In this document: one piece after another, positions 34,607 through 46,256 of the stretch
How the letters are laid out: each line of letters opens with the position of its first letter
Position numbering within the stretch: position 1 is the stretch's first letter
From: Burkholderia ubonensis
GTDB lineage: Bacteria > Pseudomonadota > Gammaproteobacteria > Burkholderiales > Burkholderiaceae
Reading direction: 5' to 3'
Length of the DNA: 64,000 nucleotides
Assembly (NCBI RefSeq): GCF_001718695.1
Contig: NZ_CP013422.1
Location: 2,108,001-2,172,000 of the forward strand
Translations under genes and position numbers: made by a program
The notes under the pieces: generated by a model
What the model saw: the letters and a program-made list of their open reading frames with translations, nothing else
Databases searched by the model: none
Told to the model about the DNA's origin: nothing

Positions 34607-35410
34607 ATGGAGCCTACGAAGCAGACGGCGGATGCGCCGGTGGTGCTCGTGACCGGCGCGGCGCGCCGGGCGGGGCGCGCATTCGCCGAGTATTTCGCCG
34701 CGCAAGGCTACCGCACCGCGATCCACTTCGACCGCTCGGCCGACGCCGCGCACGCGGCTGCCGACGCGATCGCCGAACGCGGGACGGACGCCGTGGCGCT
34801 GCAGGCGGACCTGTCGGACGCCGCGCAGGTGGCCGCGCTGATCGACGCGGTCTATGCGCGCTTCGGCCGCCTCGACGTGCTGGTCAACAACGCGTCGGTG
34901 TTCTGGCAGGACCACTTCCCGAGCTTCGACCTCGCCGCGCTCGACCAGGCGTGGGCCGTCAATTGCCGCGCGCCGATCCTGCTCACGCGCGCGTTCTACG
35001 AGCGGGCGCGCGCGGCGGGCGCGCAGGGCGTCGTCGTGAACGTGGTCGACCAGAAGATCAAGGAGAACTTTCATCGCGACCACTTCAGCTACACGGTCGC
35101 GAAGGCGGCGCTCGGCAACCTGACGCAGATGCTCGCGCTGTCGGCCGCGCCGGTGCTGCGCGTGAACGCGGTGTTTCCGGGCCTGATGCTGCCGAGCGAC
35201 GACCAGACCCAGGCGGACTTCGAACACGCGAGCCGCGCGTCGACGCCGCTCGCGCGCATCGCGGGGCCGGGCGACGTCGCGCGCGCGATCCTGCTGCTGA
35301 CCGGAGCCGCATACAACGGCGTGGATTTCGTCGTCGACGCGGGACAGAACCTGATCCGCGTCGATCAGGATGTGCTGTACAAGCACCGTTCGCCGTCAGG
35401 CAAGCGCTGA
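34607..35410 (+). CDS. Pteridine reductase-like SDR (FolM type)
   Basis: A 267-residue SDR whose nucleotide motif reads TGAARRAG (TGxxxRxG), the arginine-containing variant diagnostic of PTR1/FolM pteridine reductases, followed by NNAS and the YTVAK catalytic pair. It begins on the base after the folE stop. The direct coupling to folE supports a role in reducing dihydropterins (tetrahydromonapterin or tetrahydrobiopterin synthesis). The exact pterin is inferred, not shown. Confidence 0.82.
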   Translation: MEPTKQTADAPVVLVTGAARRAGRAFAEYFAAQGYRTAIHFDRSADAAHAAADAIAERGTDAVALQADLSDAAQVAALIDAVYARFGRLDVLVNNASVFWQDHFPSFDLAALDQAWAVNCRAPILLTRAFYERARAAGAQGVVVNVVDQKIKENFHRDHFSYTVAKAALGNLTQMLALSAAPVLRVNAVFPGLMLPSDDQTQADFEHASRASTPLARIAGPGDVARAILLLTGAAYNGVDFVVDAGQNLIRVDQDVLYKHRSPSGKR

Positions 35411-35424
35411 CGCGCGCGCCGCCG

Positions 35425-36345
35425 TTACGGCTTCTCCGTGCGGTCGCCCTCGCGCGCCTTGCTCTGCGCGACGCTCGTGCCGGGCGGCACGCTGTGCGTG
35501 AGCCACACGTTGCCGCCGATCACCGAGCCGCGGCCGATCGTCACGCGGCCGAGAATCGTCGCGCCCGCGTAGATCACCACGTCGTCCTCGACGATCGGGT
35601 GCCGGGCATTGCCCTTGACGAGCGTGCCGTCGCCGTCGGCCGGGAAGCTCTTCGCGCCGAGCGTGACGGCCTGGTACACGCGCACGCGCTCGCCGATGAT
35701 CGCCGTCTCGCCGATCACAACGCCGGTGCCGTGGTCGATGAAGAAGCTCGGCCCGATCTGCGCGCCCGGGTGGATGTCGATGCCGGTGGCCGAATGCGCG
35801 ATTTCATTGATGAAACGGGCGAGCAGCGGCACGCCGAGGCGATGCAGCGCATGCGCGAGCCGGTGATGCATCATCGCCAGCACGCCCGGGTAGCACAGCA
35901 GGATTTCCGTGATGTGCTGCGCGGCCGGATCGCCCGCATACGCGGCCTGGATGTCGCTGACGAGCAGCGCGCGAATCGCCGGCAGCTGCTTGCCGAACTT
36001 GCGCGCGATGTCGAACGCGCGTTCGTCGAGTTCCGCGGCCGGCGTATCCGCATGCTCGGGCAGGAACGGCAGCGCGCGGCGGATCTGCTCGGACAGCACG
36101 CGCAGCGTGCTCTCCAGCGTATGGCCGACGTAATAGTCGACGGTCTCGTCGGTCAGGTCCGGCGCGCCGTAATGCGTCGGGAACATCGACGCGCGCAGGC
36201 CGGTCACGATCTTGCAGATCGCATCGCGGGACGGGAGTTCACGGATGCCGCGCGGATGGCGCGTGCGATGCAGTTCCTCGCGCGACTCGCGCAAACCGGC
36301 GACGATCTCTTCGAGGCCCCACTGACGGGCAGGCGATTTCGACAT
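35425..36345 (-). CDS. cysE: Serine O-acetyltransferase
   Basis: A 306-residue left-handed beta-helix acetyltransferase converting serine and acetyl-CoA to O-acetylserine for cysteine synthesis. An alpha-helical N-terminal domain (about 170 residues) precedes hexapeptide repeats with the signature GIDIHPGAQIGPSFFIDHGTGVVIGETA (catalytic His and Asp). The long N-terminus is of the EpsC-like type. Start at 36345 chosen (MSKSPARQWG); an extension to 36408 is low-complexity. Convergent with the folE-SDR pair. Confidence 0.9.
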   Translation of the reverse strand: MSKSPARQWGLEEIVAGLRESREELHRTRHPRGIRELPSRDAICKIVTGLRASMFPTHYGAPDLTDETVDYYVGHTLESTLRVLSEQIRRALPFLPEHADTPAAELDERAFDIARKFGKQLPAIRALLVSDIQAAYAGDPAAQHITEILLCYPGVLAMMHHRLAHALHRLGVPLLARFINEIAHSATGIDIHPGAQIGPSFFIDHGTGVVIGETAIIGERVRVYQAVTLGAKSFPADGDGTLVKGNARHPIVEDDVVIYAGATILGRVTIGRGSVIGGNVWLTHSVPPGTSVAQSKAREGDRTEKP

Positions 36346-36439
36346 ATGCAAAAAGCAGGCAGCCGGCGCTGCGCGCGCGGCCGCAAATAAAAGTGACGGG
36401 TCTGCCAAGATTACCGCGTTTTTCAGCCGGGGGCCGGTG

Positions 36440-36673
36440 TCAGATCGTGACGCTGCTCGCGTCGATCCAGCGCACCGCCCAGTCGCGCGCGTGCGCGATC
36501 GCGGCGTCTGCGTCGTTGAACTGGAGCTCCGAAGGAAAGAATCGATTGGCGACGAGCTCCCCGTCGCTCGATCGCGAGATCACGACATAGGGTTTGAACG
36601 AACCGTCGCCTGCGCGCGCGGGCGCGCAGTTCAACAGGTAACCGCGATGCGTGAAGGCAGTAGTCGCTTGCAT
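36440..36673 (-). CDS. Small conserved-looking hypothetical protein
   Basis: A 77-residue protein: HRGYLLNCAPARAGDGSFKPYVVISR then FFPSELQFNDADAAIAHARDWAVRWID. The pattern of a short beta-sheet followed by an amphipathic helix occurs in a family of small Burkholderia proteins of unknown function (DUF6566-like, from memory). No signal peptide. Unknown role; about 95 bases upstream of cysE. Confidence 0.7.
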   Translation of the reverse strand: MQATTAFTHRGYLLNCAPARAGDGSFKPYVVISRSSDGELVANRFFPSELQFNDADAAIAHARDWAVRWIDASSVTI

Positions 36674-37347
36674 GAGTCCGCCACCTCAAGTCCCTTGCAT
36701 TCTTTTGTTCACGATCCGTCCGTAAGGGTGTTGCGGCGCCCTGGTCGGGGCGGAAGCGGCCATCCTGCGCCCCTGTCGCCGCTTCATCGGAAAAGAATCA
36801 TACTCTGTAGAGGAGGCATCTTCTAGCTGAAATAAATCATGACAAATCAGCGCGCGCCGCACGGCTGCGGCGACCGCACGCGCGCCTTTTCCCGTCGCGT
36901 CCGGAACGGGACTTGCTTCGATTCGACACACTTCGCCGCGAGAAAAGCGTCGGCGCGAGCGCCCTTCCCGCACCGTCCGGCATCGAATTCAACGACGTCG
37001 ACACGCCCGGCGGCGCCATCGGCAAGCCCCTCGCGTTTCAATCGAACGTTCGAAACGCTGCCTGTCGCCGCACACGCCCATCCAGCGCCGTGCCGACACA
37101 TCCGGCAATATCGGCATCGTCCGTGAAGGACACCCCGCCCGCGCCGGTTTCGATGCACCGGAATTGATCGACGTCATATCCGCGCGAGATTATTGCGATT
37201 CAATGAACGCTGCGTACTCATGGGCGCGCGCCGCCCGGCACGACGCTGCAGAATCACGGCCGTTGGTTTACGCTGCCCCGCAGCCGTGCACGGTCGGCTC
37301 GGCCATCCGGCCGGCTTTCGTCGTTCAACCCGCATCTCGGAGAAACC
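36674..37347. other. Intergenic region with FNR-like box
   Basis: About 670 bases without a supported gene. Bases 36790-36850 are AT-richer and probably contain the promoter of the small minus-strand gene. At 37164-37177 the sequence ttgatcgacgtcat resembles an FNR/ANR half-palindrome (ttgat-N4-atcaa, 8 of 10 conserved positions) about 170 bases before the universal stress gene. Confidence 0.5.
37164..37177 (+). promoter_or_regulatory. FNR/ANR-like binding site
   Basis: ttgat-cgac-gtcat matches the FNR consensus ttgat-N4-atcaa at 8 of 10 positions. It is upstream of the universal stress gene, and an FNR-type regulator gene is the next one along. Weak on sequence alone; the context raises its plausibility. 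Confidence 0.4.
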
Positions 37348-37815
37348 ATGTACAAGCGTATTCTGGTTGCCGTCGACGGCAGCGATACCTCCCGCCACGC
37401 GTTCGATGCCGCGCTTGCGCTCGCGCAAGCACACGGCGCGCAGCTGCAGCCGTATTACGTCGTCGAGAACGCCGCGATCTACTACAACGTGCCCGGCTAC
37501 GATCCTTCCGTGCTGCGCGACCAGTTGCTCGCCCAGGGCAACGCGCTCGCGGCGGAGTTCTCGAAGCAGATGGAGGCGGCCGGCGTGAAGGGCGCCACGC
37601 GGATCAACGAGGCATCGTCGCTGAACGACGTGTCGGCGCTGATCCTCGAAGGCGCGACCGCATTCGGCGCCGACCTGCTGGTGCTCGGCACGCATGGCCG
37701 TCGCGGCTTCCGCCGGCTCGTGCTCGGCAGCATCGCCGAGCAATGCGTGCGGCACGCGTCGCTGCCCGTGCTGCTGATTCCCGCCGCCGCGCACGCGGAC
37801 GAACAGCACAGCTGA
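37348..37815 (+). CDS. Universal stress protein (UspA family)
   Basis: A 155-residue cytosolic nucleotide-binding Usp. It begins MYKRILVAVDGSDTSRHAFDAAL and carries the ATP-binding pattern G-2x-G-9x-G-S in GTHGRRGFRRLVLGSIAEQ. Single-domain length is normal. Ribosome site ggagaaacc. It is followed, 126 bases on, by an FNR-type regulator, and both are probably part of a low-oxygen or stress response. Confidence 0.94.
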   Translation: MYKRILVAVDGSDTSRHAFDAALALAQAHGAQLQPYYVVENAAIYYNVPGYDPSVLRDQLLAQGNALAAEFSKQMEAAGVKGATRINEASSLNDVSALILEGATAFGADLLVLGTHGRRGFRRLVLGSIAEQCVRHASLPVLLIPAAAHADEQHS

Positions 37816-37941
37816 ACGATGCGCGCCCACCGCGTGCGACGTCCGTGGCAGGTGCGCGCCATCGCGACGTTTTGTCACCCGACCGCCACCAACTTGCGGT
37901 GGGACAATGATTCCGTCGATTCAACGCCGGAGAAACCGATC

Positions 37942-38688
37942 ATGTTGACGCCCGTCGCCACACGCCACGCCGCCACGACTCACACCGCCAGCTGGGCACC
38001 GCGCCAGGCTGCGCACTGCTCGTCGTGCGCGATGCGGCACCTGTGCATGCCGCAGGGCCTGGCGCCCGAAGCGCTCAGCCGCCTCGAGACGGTCATCTGC
38101 GCCGCGCGCGCGGTCAAGCGCGGCGAAGCGCTGTTCCGCGAAGGCGACGCCTTCGACAATCTGTACGCGGTGCGCTCGGGTTCGCTGAAGACCGTCGCGA
38201 CGCGTCACGACGGCCGCGAGCAAGTCACCGGCCTGCATCTCGCGGGCGAGGCGCTCGGCCTCGACGGCATCTGCGACGACACGCACCCGCGCACCGCGGT
38301 CGCGCTCGAAGACAGCTCCGTCTGCGTGATTCCGTACAGCGCGCTCAAGTCGCTGTGCTCCGAAGCCGGCTCGATGCAGCTGCGCATGCACAAGCTGATG
38401 AGCGAGCAGATCGTGCGCGAAACGTCGCAGACGATGCTGCTCGGTTCGCTGAACGCCGAGGAGCGGGTCGCCGCGTTCCTGCTCGACGTGTCGTCGCGCT
38501 ACCTGAAGCGCGGCTATTCGCCGACGGAATTCAACCTGCGGATGACCCGCGAGGACATCGGCAGCTACCTCGGCATGACGCTCGAAACGGTCAGCCGCAC
38601 GCTGTCGAAATTCCAGAAGCGCGGCCTGATCGAAATGCACGGCCGCCTCGTGCACATCGTCGACTTCGACGGCCTGCGCCACGTGTGA
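37942..38688 (+). CDS. FNR/ANR-type oxygen-sensing Crp-family regulator
   Basis: A 248-residue Crp/Fnr protein. The [4Fe-4S] cysteines are present: Cys26, Cys29 and Cys35 (CSSCAMRHLC, C-x2-C-x5-C) with the fourth probably Cys111 (DGICDDTHP). A cAMP-type beta-barrel and dimer helix follow, then the recognition helix region REDIGSYLGMTLETVSRTLSKFQKRGLI, matching FNR specificity (E--SR). Start at 37942 has ggagaaacc; an extension to 37819 lacks homology. It should activate anaerobic/microaerobic genes such as the bd-oxidase block 4 kb downstream. Confidence 0.93.
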   Translation: MLTPVATRHAATTHTASWAPRQAAHCSSCAMRHLCMPQGLAPEALSRLETVICAARAVKRGEALFREGDAFDNLYAVRSGSLKTVATRHDGREQVTGLHLAGEALGLDGICDDTHPRTAVALEDSSVCVIPYSALKSLCSEAGSMQLRMHKLMSEQIVRETSQTMLLGSLNAEERVAAFLLDVSSRYLKRGYSPTEFNLRMTREDIGSYLGMTLETVSRTLSKFQKRGLIEMHGRLVHIVDFDGLRHV

Positions 38689-38754
38689 CCCGGAACCCGG
38701 CCGCGCGCACCGCGTGCGGCCGACCGCAACGCGCGACGCGTCACCGCTCGCGCA

Positions 38755-39648
38755 TCAATCGAGAAACAGCGCGGCCCGCGCCTTGAGCGCCGCGCTGAAA
38801 TCGTCGAGCCAGCCGATCGACAGGCGCCAGCTCTGCCAGTACAGCTCGATGTCGACGGTGCGCCCCGCCGACATCTCGACGAGCTCCCCCGCCGCCAGCT
38901 GGCGCTCGATCATCCGGTCCGGACACATCCCCCATCCCAGCCCCGTTTCGCACGCGCGCAGATAGCCCGCGACGTGCGGTATCCAGTGCTGCGGCGGATC
39001 GAGGTCCGCGCGCGTCACGCGCCGGATGAAGCGCGCCTGCAACCCGTCCTTCGGATTGAACATCACGCACGGCGCGCGGCGCAGCGCGTCGCGATTGATC
39101 CCCGCGCCGAAATAGCGCGCATGGAACGCCGGCGAACACACGGCGTGATAGCGGATGCGCCCGAGCCGCGTCGAGCGGCAGCCCTGGATCGGCTCGGCCT
39201 GCGCGGTCACCGCGCCCTGCACGCTGCCGTCGCGGATGCGCGCCGCGGTGTGGTCCTGATCGTCGATCACGAGATCGAGCAGCGTCTCGCGCTGCGCGCA
39301 GAACGGCGCCACCGCGTCGATGAACCACGTCGCGACGCTGTCGTCGTTGACCGCGACGCGCAACGTCGGCCAGTCGGCCGCGAGCGCGCCCGGCAGCGCG
39401 GGCATCCGCCCGGACAGCTCCGCCTCGAGCAGCTGCACGCGCTCGGTATGGCGGCACAGCAGCGCGCCGGAGGTGGTCGCGACGCACGGCTGCCCGCGCT
39501 TCACGAGCACGCTGCCGACGCGCTCCTCGAGCAGTTTCACGCGCTGCGACACCGCCGACGGCGTGACGTTCAGCTCCTTCGCCGCCCGTTCGAACGAACC
39601 GTGCCGGATCACCGCTGCGAGCGCGTCGAGCAATGCATAGTCGAGCAT
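38755..39648 (-). CDS. argP: LysR-family regulator ArgP
   Basis: A 297-residue LTTR with the ArgP N-terminus MLDYALLDALAAVIRHGSFERAAKELNVTPSAVSQRVKLLEERVG and typical VKRGQPCVATTSG. ArgP activates the lysine/arginine exporter gene in response to basic amino acids. It is divergent from the argO/lysE-like gene (100-base gap), the conserved arrangement for this regulator/exporter pair. Confidence 0.93.
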   Translation of the reverse strand: MLDYALLDALAAVIRHGSFERAAKELNVTPSAVSQRVKLLEERVGSVLVKRGQPCVATTSGALLCRHTERVQLLEAELSGRMPALPGALAADWPTLRVAVNDDSVATWFIDAVAPFCAQRETLLDLVIDDQDHTAARIRDGSVQGAVTAQAEPIQGCRSTRLGRIRYHAVCSPAFHARYFGAGINRDALRRAPCVMFNPKDGLQARFIRRVTRADLDPPQHWIPHVAGYLRACETGLGWGMCPDRMIERQLAAGELVEMSAGRTVDIELYWQSWRLSIGWLDDFSAALKARAALFLD

Positions 39649-39748
39649 CAGATTTCCTTAATCACCATTAGCTGATTTAGCTTTTCTTAGCCGGTCAGCC
39701 CTCGCAGACTAGCGTCACCCGATTCTTTCGTCTACTGCTGCCCCCATC

Positions 39749-40369
39749 ATGAACTGGCTCGCTTTTTCCCATGGCGCGGCGCTGTGCGCGTCGCTCATCG
39801 TCACCATCGGCGCGCAGAACGCGTTCGTGCTCCGTCAGGGCATCATGCGCTCGCACATCGGCAAGATCGTGCTGCTGTGCGCGCTGTCCGACATGATCCT
39901 GATCGGCGCGGGCGTCGGCGGCGCGTCGGTGCTCGTCGAACGCTATCCGACGTTCGTCCATGCGGTGCTGTACGTCGGCCTCGCCTATCTCGCGTGGTTC
40001 GGCCTCAACGCGTTGCGGCGCGCGTTCAAGCCGGGGCACGCGACGCTCGACGTGCGCGGCGACGGCGTCGCGCCGCCGCAGCAGAGCGGGCTCGCGGTCG
40101 TGCTGATGACGCTCGCGTTCACGTGGCTCAACCCGCACGTCTATCTCGACACGTTCCTGCTGATCGGCACGGCCGGCGCGCGCGAGCCGGAAGGCGCGCG
40201 GCTCGCGTTCGCGGTCGGCGCGATGGCGACCAGCGTCGTGTGGTTCCTCGGCCTGGGGTACGGTGCGCGGCTGCTCGCGCCGTGGTTCCGCAAGGCGGTT
40301 GCGTGGCGCGTGCTCGACGGCGCGATCGGCAGCATGGTGCTGTTTCTGGCGGCCGTGCAACTGCGATAG
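39749..40369 (+). CDS. argO: LysE/ArgO-family basic amino-acid exporter
   Basis: A 206-residue six-helix exporter: HGAALCASLIVTIGAQNAFVLRQGIMRSHIG near the N-terminus and FTWLNPHVYLDTFLLIG in the centre are characteristic of LysE/ArgO. Divergent argP suggests lysine- or arginine-responsive expression. Start at 39749. Confidence 0.93.
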   Translation: MNWLAFSHGAALCASLIVTIGAQNAFVLRQGIMRSHIGKIVLLCALSDMILIGAGVGGASVLVERYPTFVHAVLYVGLAYLAWFGLNALRRAFKPGHATLDVRGDGVAPPQQSGLAVVLMTLAFTWLNPHVYLDTFLLIGTAGAREPEGARLAFAVGAMATSVVWFLGLGYGARLLAPWFRKAVAWRVLDGAIGSMVLFLAAVQLR

Positions 40370-40661
40370 CGAATGCTCGATCGGCCGCTGCGCGCCGGTG
40401 GCGGCTTGCCGGTTTTCGTATCGCCTCGGCCGGGCGCGGCGGCTGGCGTATCTGCCGCAGCAGCAAGTATTGCGTCCATCGTGGACGGATCCTCCGCCAT
40501 TCACCGCCATTTCTCCGTGTCGACGGCGCTGCACGCGCTGCACGTTCCGAGCCGATCAGCGAGAATGTTCGTGCGCCCCGCGACACCGACGCAGGCAGTT
40601 CGATCGTTCGCCATCGCGTCGGATTCGGTCCGGGCCCATCCCGCAGATTCCGGAGAACAGC

Positions 40662-41609
40662 ATGGCACTACGCACCCTCGGCACGTCTGACATTCAGGTT
40701 TCCCCGCTCGCCTTCGGCGGCAACGTATTCGGCTGGACCGTCGACGAGAACGCATCGTTTGCGCTGCTCGATGCACTCGCCGACACCGGCATCACCTTCA
40801 TCGACACCGCCGACGTCTATTCGGCCTGGGCGCCCTGCAACCGCGGCGGCGAATCGGAGACGATCATCGGCAAGTGGCTGAGGCGCCGCGGCCGTCGCGA
40901 CGACGTCGTGATCTCGACCAAGGTCGGCCTGCTCGAAGCGCGCGCGGGCCTGTCGCGCGACAACATCCTGAAGGCCGTCGACGAGTCGCTGCGCCGTTTG
41001 CAGACCGACTACATCGATCTTTATTTCTCGCACGCGGACCTCCCGGATTCCGCGCCGCTCGACGAAACGCTCGGCGCGTACCGGACGCTCGTCGATGCAG
41101 GCAAGGTGCGGATCATCGGCGCATCGAACTACAGCGGCGCGCGCCTGCGCGAAGCGGCCGAGATCAGCCGCCGCGACGGCCTGCCCGCGTATCAGGTCGT
41201 GCAGCCCGAATACAACCTCTACGATCGCGCCGAGTACGAACGCGACATCGAGCCGGTCGCAACGGAGCTGAAGCTCGGTGTCGTCAATTACTACGCGCTC
41301 GCGAGCGGCTTCCTGTCCGGCAAGTATCGCAGCGAGGCGGATCTGAAGAAGAGCGTGCGCGGCGATCGCGTCGCCGGTTATCTCGATGCGCGCGGCCTGC
41401 GCATCCTCGCGGCGCTCGACGAGGTGTCGGCGAAGCACAGCACCGAGCCGGCCGCGATCGCGCTCGCGTGGCAGATCGCGCGGCCGGGCATCACCGCGCC
41501 GATCGCGAGCGCGACGTCGCTCGCGCAACTCGCGCTGCTCGGCGAAGCGATGCGCGTGACGCTCGACGACGACGATATCCGCAAGATCGACGAGGCCAGC
41601 GCGGTTTGA
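40662..41609 (+). CDS. Aldo/keto reductase
   Basis: A 315-residue NADPH-dependent (beta/alpha)8 AKR. Catalytic tetrad visible: Asp and Tyr in FIDTADVYSAW, Lys in VISTKVG, His in YFSHADLP. The C-terminal block AWQIARPGITAPIASATS is the cofactor region. YajO/Gfo-like subfamily, substrate unknown. Ribosome site cggagaacagc before the ATG at 40662. Apparently monocistronic. Confidence 0.92.
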   Translation: MALRTLGTSDIQVSPLAFGGNVFGWTVDENASFALLDALADTGITFIDTADVYSAWAPCNRGGESETIIGKWLRRRGRRDDVVISTKVGLLEARAGLSRDNILKAVDESLRRLQTDYIDLYFSHADLPDSAPLDETLGAYRTLVDAGKVRIIGASNYSGARLREAAEISRRDGLPAYQVVQPEYNLYDRAEYERDIEPVATELKLGVVNYYALASGFLSGKYRSEADLKKSVRGDRVAGYLDARGLRILAALDEVSAKHSTEPAAIALAWQIARPGITAPIASATSLAQLALLGEAMRVTLDDDDIRKIDEASAV

Positions 41610-41996
41610 TATCGCGCGCCGCATGCCCGCGTACCGGAACGCATCCGCCATGCGCTACGGCAGGCGCGCGCCGCCCCGGCTGAATCCGTAAAACGGCGCG
41701 GCCAGATCCTCCACAAACTGCGAGCGGCGTTCGACGCCGCTCCTGTCACGCACCGCATCGGTATCGAACCGGCCGCCGCCTTTTCGTCGCAAGCCTGCAT
41801 TTTTCCGCTCGGCTCGGTCGCCACCCGCGCCGGTTGTGCGGCTTCGCGCCCTCGCCTCGCCCGCCATCGTGCAAATCGACCGCACGCCGGGCGAATTCGA
41901 AAGCCCTCGCGCACGCGAACGGGCAACATCGGCTCATGCATTCACCGCTCGCCCACGCCGGCTCGCATCGGCGTCCGTTCTGCCCGGAGAGTTGAC
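41610..41996. other. Intergenic region after the aldo/keto reductase
   Basis: 387 bases in which I see no gene, repeat or hairpin that I can support. It should contain the promoter of the small membrane-anchored protein gene and perhaps of the oxidoreductase/bd-oxidase operon. Confidence 0.35.
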
Positions 41997-42350
41997 ATGA
42001 AGCCGATCGACATCAGGTCCATGAAGCCTTGGCGCGCGGTCGCGCTGGCCGCCGTGGCGGCCGTGGCCGCCGCGCTCACCCACGTCGCCGGATTGCCGAC
42101 GTTCGACGACGCCGTGCTTTCCGTCGGCGCCGACATGCAGTTGCCGCTGGAACGCATCGCAAGCGATGCGCCGGACGCATCCGCACCGGCCGAAAGCGCA
42201 GCGTATCGCCCGGCAGCGCGCTCCGCCGCGGCGCATGCGGCGCAGCTGACCGGTTCGAGCGATGCGCTGCCCCCGCGCGCGACACATCGCGCGTCGCATT
42301 CCGCGCCGGCCGACCGGCCCGCGGCCGGCGCTTCGAAAAACTGGATCTGA
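41997..42350 (+). CDS. Small membrane-anchored or exported hypothetical protein
   Basis: A 117-residue ORF with a ribosome site (cggagagttgac). One hydrophobic segment (AVALAAVAAVAAALTHVAGLP, residues about 15-34) acts as a signal or anchor; the rest is Ala/Ser/Pro-rich with low complexity. No domain recognised. It is 136 bases upstream of the YdeP-like gene and could be part of that transcript. Confidence 0.55.
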   Translation: MKPIDIRSMKPWRAVALAAVAAVAAALTHVAGLPTFDDAVLSVGADMQLPLERIASDAPDASAPAESAAYRPAARSAAAHAAQLTGSSDALPPRATHRASHSAPADRPAAGASKNWI

Positions 42351-42486
42351 ACCCGCACCGCACGACGCACGCCGACGCACGCCGACACGCACCGCAACGT
42401 GCGAATCCGCAACGCGCAAGGCAACGACTCAATCGCGCCGAACGCGAAGCGACGACGATCGAAGCTACCGAAACGAGGAATCTGAC

Positions 42487-44824
<2,338 letters not shown>

Positions 44825-44835
<11 letters not shown>

Positions 44836-46219
44836 TGTCGTCAGCCTGTCGCGGGCGCAGTTCGCCATGACCGCGATCTTCCACATCCTGTGGCCGATCC
44901 TGACCATCAGCCTCTCGGCGTTTCTGCTGCTGGTCGAAGCGCTGTGGATTCGCACCGGCGACGCGCTGTATTACCGCCACGCGCGCTTCTGGAGCCGCCT
45001 GCTCGTGCTGAACTTCGCCGTGGGCGTGGTGAGCGGCATTCCGATGGAGTTCCAGTTCGGCACCAACTGGGCCGGGTTCGCGCAGTTCAGCGGGTCGTTC
45101 TTCGGCAACATCCTCGGCTTCGAAGGCGCGATGGCGTTCATGCTCGAAGCGGGGTTCGTCGGCGTGATGATGCTCGGCTGGAACCGCGTGTCGCCGAAGG
45201 TCCACCTGTTCGCCACGTCGATGGTCGCGCTGGGGTCCACGCTCTCCGCGTTCTGGATCATGGTGGCGAATTCGTGGATGCAAACCCCCGCGGGCGTGAA
45301 GCTGGTGGACGGCAAGCTGGTGGTGACGGACTACGTGGCCGCCATCTTCAATCCGGACATGGCATGGGGCGTGTCGCACATGTGGGTGGCCGCGATCGAG
45401 ACGGGGATGGTCGTGATCGCCGGCATCTCCGCATGGCAGATGCTTCGCCGCCGCGAACCCGCGTTCTTTGCGCGCTCGTTCAAGCTCGCGCTCGTCATGC
45501 TCGCCGTGGTGGCACCGCTGCAGATCTGGCTCGGCGATTCGAGCGGCGTCAGCGTATTCGCGACGCAACCGGCGAAAGGCGCGGCCATCGAGGGCCACTG
45601 GACCACCAACGCACCCGGCACCGGCGCGCCGTGGTCGCTGCTGGCGTGGCCCGATCGGCAACGACAGCGCAACGACTGGTCGATCGAAATCCCGGGGCTG
45701 TTGAGCGTCATCGGCACGCATTCGCTGCACGGGCAGGTGAAAGGCCTCGCCGACTTCCCGCGCGCCGACCAGCCGCCGATGATCCCGCTGATCTACTACG
45801 CGTTCCGCGCGATGGCCGGCATCGGCTTCGTGCTGGCGCTGCTCGCCGGGTGGACGGCGTACGCGGTGTATCAGGCGCGCGGCGACCTGGCCCGGCTGCT
45901 CGCGAGGCGCAGGCTCCTCATCGCGTGGGTGCTCTGCATTCCGCTGCCGTACGTCGCCGTGGAAGCCGGCTGGATCGTGCGCGAGGTGGGGCGGCAACCG
46001 TGGGTGATCTACGGGCTGCTGCGCACGAGCGACGCCGCGTCGGCCGTGGCGGCCGCCCCGGTGGCGGGCAGCCTCGCGATGTTCGCCGCGTTCTACGTGG
46101 TGCTGATCGTCACGTTCTTCGCGCTCGCGCGGCGCTGGTTGAAGCGCGGCCCCGACCTCGCCGCGCCGCTGCCCGGCGCCGTCGCGGTCCGCGAGCAGGC
46201 GACCGCCGTGACCTATTGA
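44825..46219 (+). CDS. cydA: Cytochrome bd-type quinol oxidase subunit I (CIO-like)
   Basis: A 464-residue inner-membrane subunit carrying hemes b558, b595 and d. Axial ligands recognisable: His20 (AIFHILWP), the His of WGVSHMWVAAIETG, and the conserved GWIVREVGRQPW block. The Q-loop is short (no long insertion), placing it with the cyanide-insensitive CioA class (E. coli CydA is 522). It overlaps the YdeP-like gene by 11 bases and precedes cydB by 37 bases. Confidence 0.95.
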
Positions 46220-46256
46220 TTTCTTATCGACCTCTTTGCGCGCCCCTGCGGGCGAA

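Noticed and set aside
36839..37126. Possible 95-codon gene between the small minus gene and the universal stress gene
   Set aside because: No Shine-Dalgarno and a composition like random GC-rich DNA; no recognisable motif.
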